A stretch of DNA of 5,607 nucleotides. It comes from Tardiphaga sp. (GTDB lineage Bacteria; Pseudomonadota; Alphaproteobacteria; Rhizobiales; Xanthobacteraceae). Position 1 is the stretch's first letter. Each line of letters begins with the position of its first letter. The stretch is from positions 1 to 5,607 of the forward strand of contig JAQGJF010000259.1 in the NCBI GenBank assembly GCA_028290765.1. The letters are read 5' to 3'. The notes under the pieces are model-generated. The model saw only the letters and a list, made by a program, of their open reading frames with translations, made no database searches and was not told the origin of the DNA. Of this stretch, positions 4,548 through 5,607 are shown piece by piece. A program made the translations under genes and the position numbers.

Positions 4548-5607
4548 ATGCTTGACAGACGACAGATGATGAAGCGCGTCGGTGGCGGACTGGCCGCGCT
4601 CGGAACCACCGCCGCGCTGGGTTCAATCAAGGCGTTCGCCCTCGATACGGTGACATTGCCGTTCGACAATGGCGTGCGCCCACTGGTGAAGTATCCGCAG
4701 AAGCGCTCGATGATCGGGCTGACCAGCCGGCCGCCGCAGCTCGAGACGCCGTTTTCCGTCTTCAATGACGGCGCCATCACCCCGAACAATGCGTTTTTCG
4801 TCCGCTACCACCTGGCGGATGTGCCACTCACCATCGATCCCGATACGTTTACCCTCGAGATCAAGGGCAAGGTCGATCGTCCGCTCAAGCTGTCGCTCAA
4901 GGAAATCAGGAAGCTGCCCGCGGTCGAACTGACCGCCGTCAATCAATGCTCCGGCAACAGCCGCGGATTTTCCAATCCGCGCGTCGCCGGCGGCCAGCTG
5001 GCCAACGGCGCCATGGGCAATGCGCGCTGGCGCGGCGTGCCGCTCAAGGCATTGCTCGACAAGGCCGGCATGCAGCAGGGCGCGAAACAGGTCACGTTCA
5101 ACGGCATGGACGGGCCGGTCAGCGACAAGACCCCGGACTTCGTCAAGGCGCTCGACATCGACCATGCCCGCGACGGCGAGGTGATGCTGGCCTATGGCAT
5201 GAACGGCGAGGAACTGCCGGTGCTCAACGGCTTTCCGCTGCGGCTGATCGTTCCCGGCTATTACGGCACCTACTGGGTCAAGCACCTCAACGAGATCACC
5301 GTGATCGACAGCGTGTTCGACGGCTTCTGGATGAAATCCGCCTATCGCATCCCGGACACGCCCTGCAACTGCGTCGAGCCCGGCACCGCGCCAAAGGCAA
5401 CGATCCCGATCAACCGCTTCACCGTCCGCTCGTTCATTACCAATGTAACCGACGGCGCCAGGCTGAAGGCGGGCAACACGACGCTGAAGGGGATCGCGTT
5501 CGACGGCGGCAAGGGCATCAAGGAAGTCGCTGTATCCACCGACGGCGGAAAGAACTGGCAGAGCGCAAAACTCGGCAAGGATCTCGGCAAATATTCATTC
5601 CGCGAAT
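4548..5607 (+). CDS. sorA: Periplasmic molybdenum sulfite oxidase/dehydrogenase, SorA-like (3' end outside window)
   Basis: 353 codons are present and the reading frame is still open at the window edge. SorA oxidises sulfite to sulfate at a Moco centre and passes electrons to a c-type cytochrome in the periplasm. The N-terminus DRRQMMKR plus a Gly/Ala-rich hydrophobic stretch is a Tat signal, with probable cleavage after AFA at residue 31. The molybdopterin-binding domain covers about 75-255. FFVRYH supplies R86 and H88. NQCSGNSRG supplies the Mo-ligand C134 and R139. W161 matches the conserved active-site tryptophan. Y266, in KSAYRIP, is 132 residues after C134, the spacing I recall between the Mo cysteine and active-site tyrosine of Starkeya SorA. 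A CxC (C273, C275) follows, and the C-terminal dimerisation domain begins near 285. Roughly 50 residues are probably missing. In other bacteria a cytochrome gene, sorB, follows sorA; it would lie just outside. YedY/MsrP is less likely because that family lacks the C-terminal domain. Confidence 0.88.
   Translation, partial: MLDRRQMMKRVGGGLAALGTTAALGSIKAFALDTVTLPFDNGVRPLVKYPQKRSMIGLTSRPPQLETPFSVFNDGAITPNNAFFVRYHLADVPLTIDPDTFTLEIKGKVDRPLKLSLKEIRKLPAVELTAVNQCSGNSRGFSNPRVAGGQLANGAMGNARWRGVPLKALLDKAGMQQGAKQVTFNGMDGPVSDKTPDFVKALDIDHARDGEVMLAYGMNGEELPVLNGFPLRLIVPGYYGTYWVKHLNEITVIDSVFDGFWMKSAYRIPDTPCNCVEPGTAPKATIPINRFTVRSFITNVTDGARLKAGNTTLKGIAFDGGKGIKEVAVSTDGGKNWQSAKLGKDLGKYSFRE

Noticed and set aside
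4623..5285. A 220-codon minus-strand open frame over sorA
   Set aside because: It lies opposite a gene with complete sulfite oxidase active-site motifs and shows no domain or start signal of its own.

Overview
The window looks like chromosomal DNA of a high-GC alphaproteobacterium, most likely of the Bradyrhizobium / Rhodopseudomonas / Nitrobacter group. The evidence is GC-rich third codon positions, a rhizobial-type redox-regulated adenylate cyclase, a periplasmic SorA-type sulfite oxidase, and a palindromic repeat of the 'gggtggagcgaagcgatacccat' kind that I recall as common in those genomes. No database search was possible, so the genus is an inference.

Layout. Positions 1-36 (minus) hold the first 12 codons of an exported protein that runs off the left edge. 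Positions 189-1748 (minus) encode a 519-residue polytopic GT-C glycosyltransferase of the ArnT/PMT type (GT39/GT83-like). A 193-bp divergent intergenic region separates it from a plus-strand gene at 1942-3696 that encodes a CyaC-type class III adenylate cyclase. That protein has six membrane helices carrying a diheme-type histidine signature, then a [2Fe-2S] ferredoxin domain, then the cyclase domain. Positions 3697-4041 are non-coding. They contain a perfect 28-bp inverted repeat just after the cyclase stop, two small hairpins, and a site close to the CRP consensus. Positions 4042-4305 encode a small secreted glycine-rich protein, followed by a clear intrinsic terminator at 4331-4363. After a leader with an 11-bp perfect hairpin, a Tat-exported sulfite oxidase (SorA-like) starts at 4548 and runs off the right edge.

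How the parts relate. The genes do not form one operon: strands alternate, and terminator-like structures separate them. There are two thematic links. CyaC and SorA both connect to the respiratory chain, CyaC as a probable quinone-pool sensor and SorA as a donor of electrons to cytochrome c. A CRP-like site also lies between the cAMP-producing enzyme and the small secreted protein gene, so that gene could respond to the second messenger made next door. Both links are inferences.

I found no mobile element with a transposase, no CRISPR array, no tRNA or rRNA, and no evidence of a wholly new system. The points most worth following are the redox-sensing cyclase with a glutamine at its usual adenine-binding lysine position, the CRP-like site, the long palindromic repeat, and the sorA leader hairpin.
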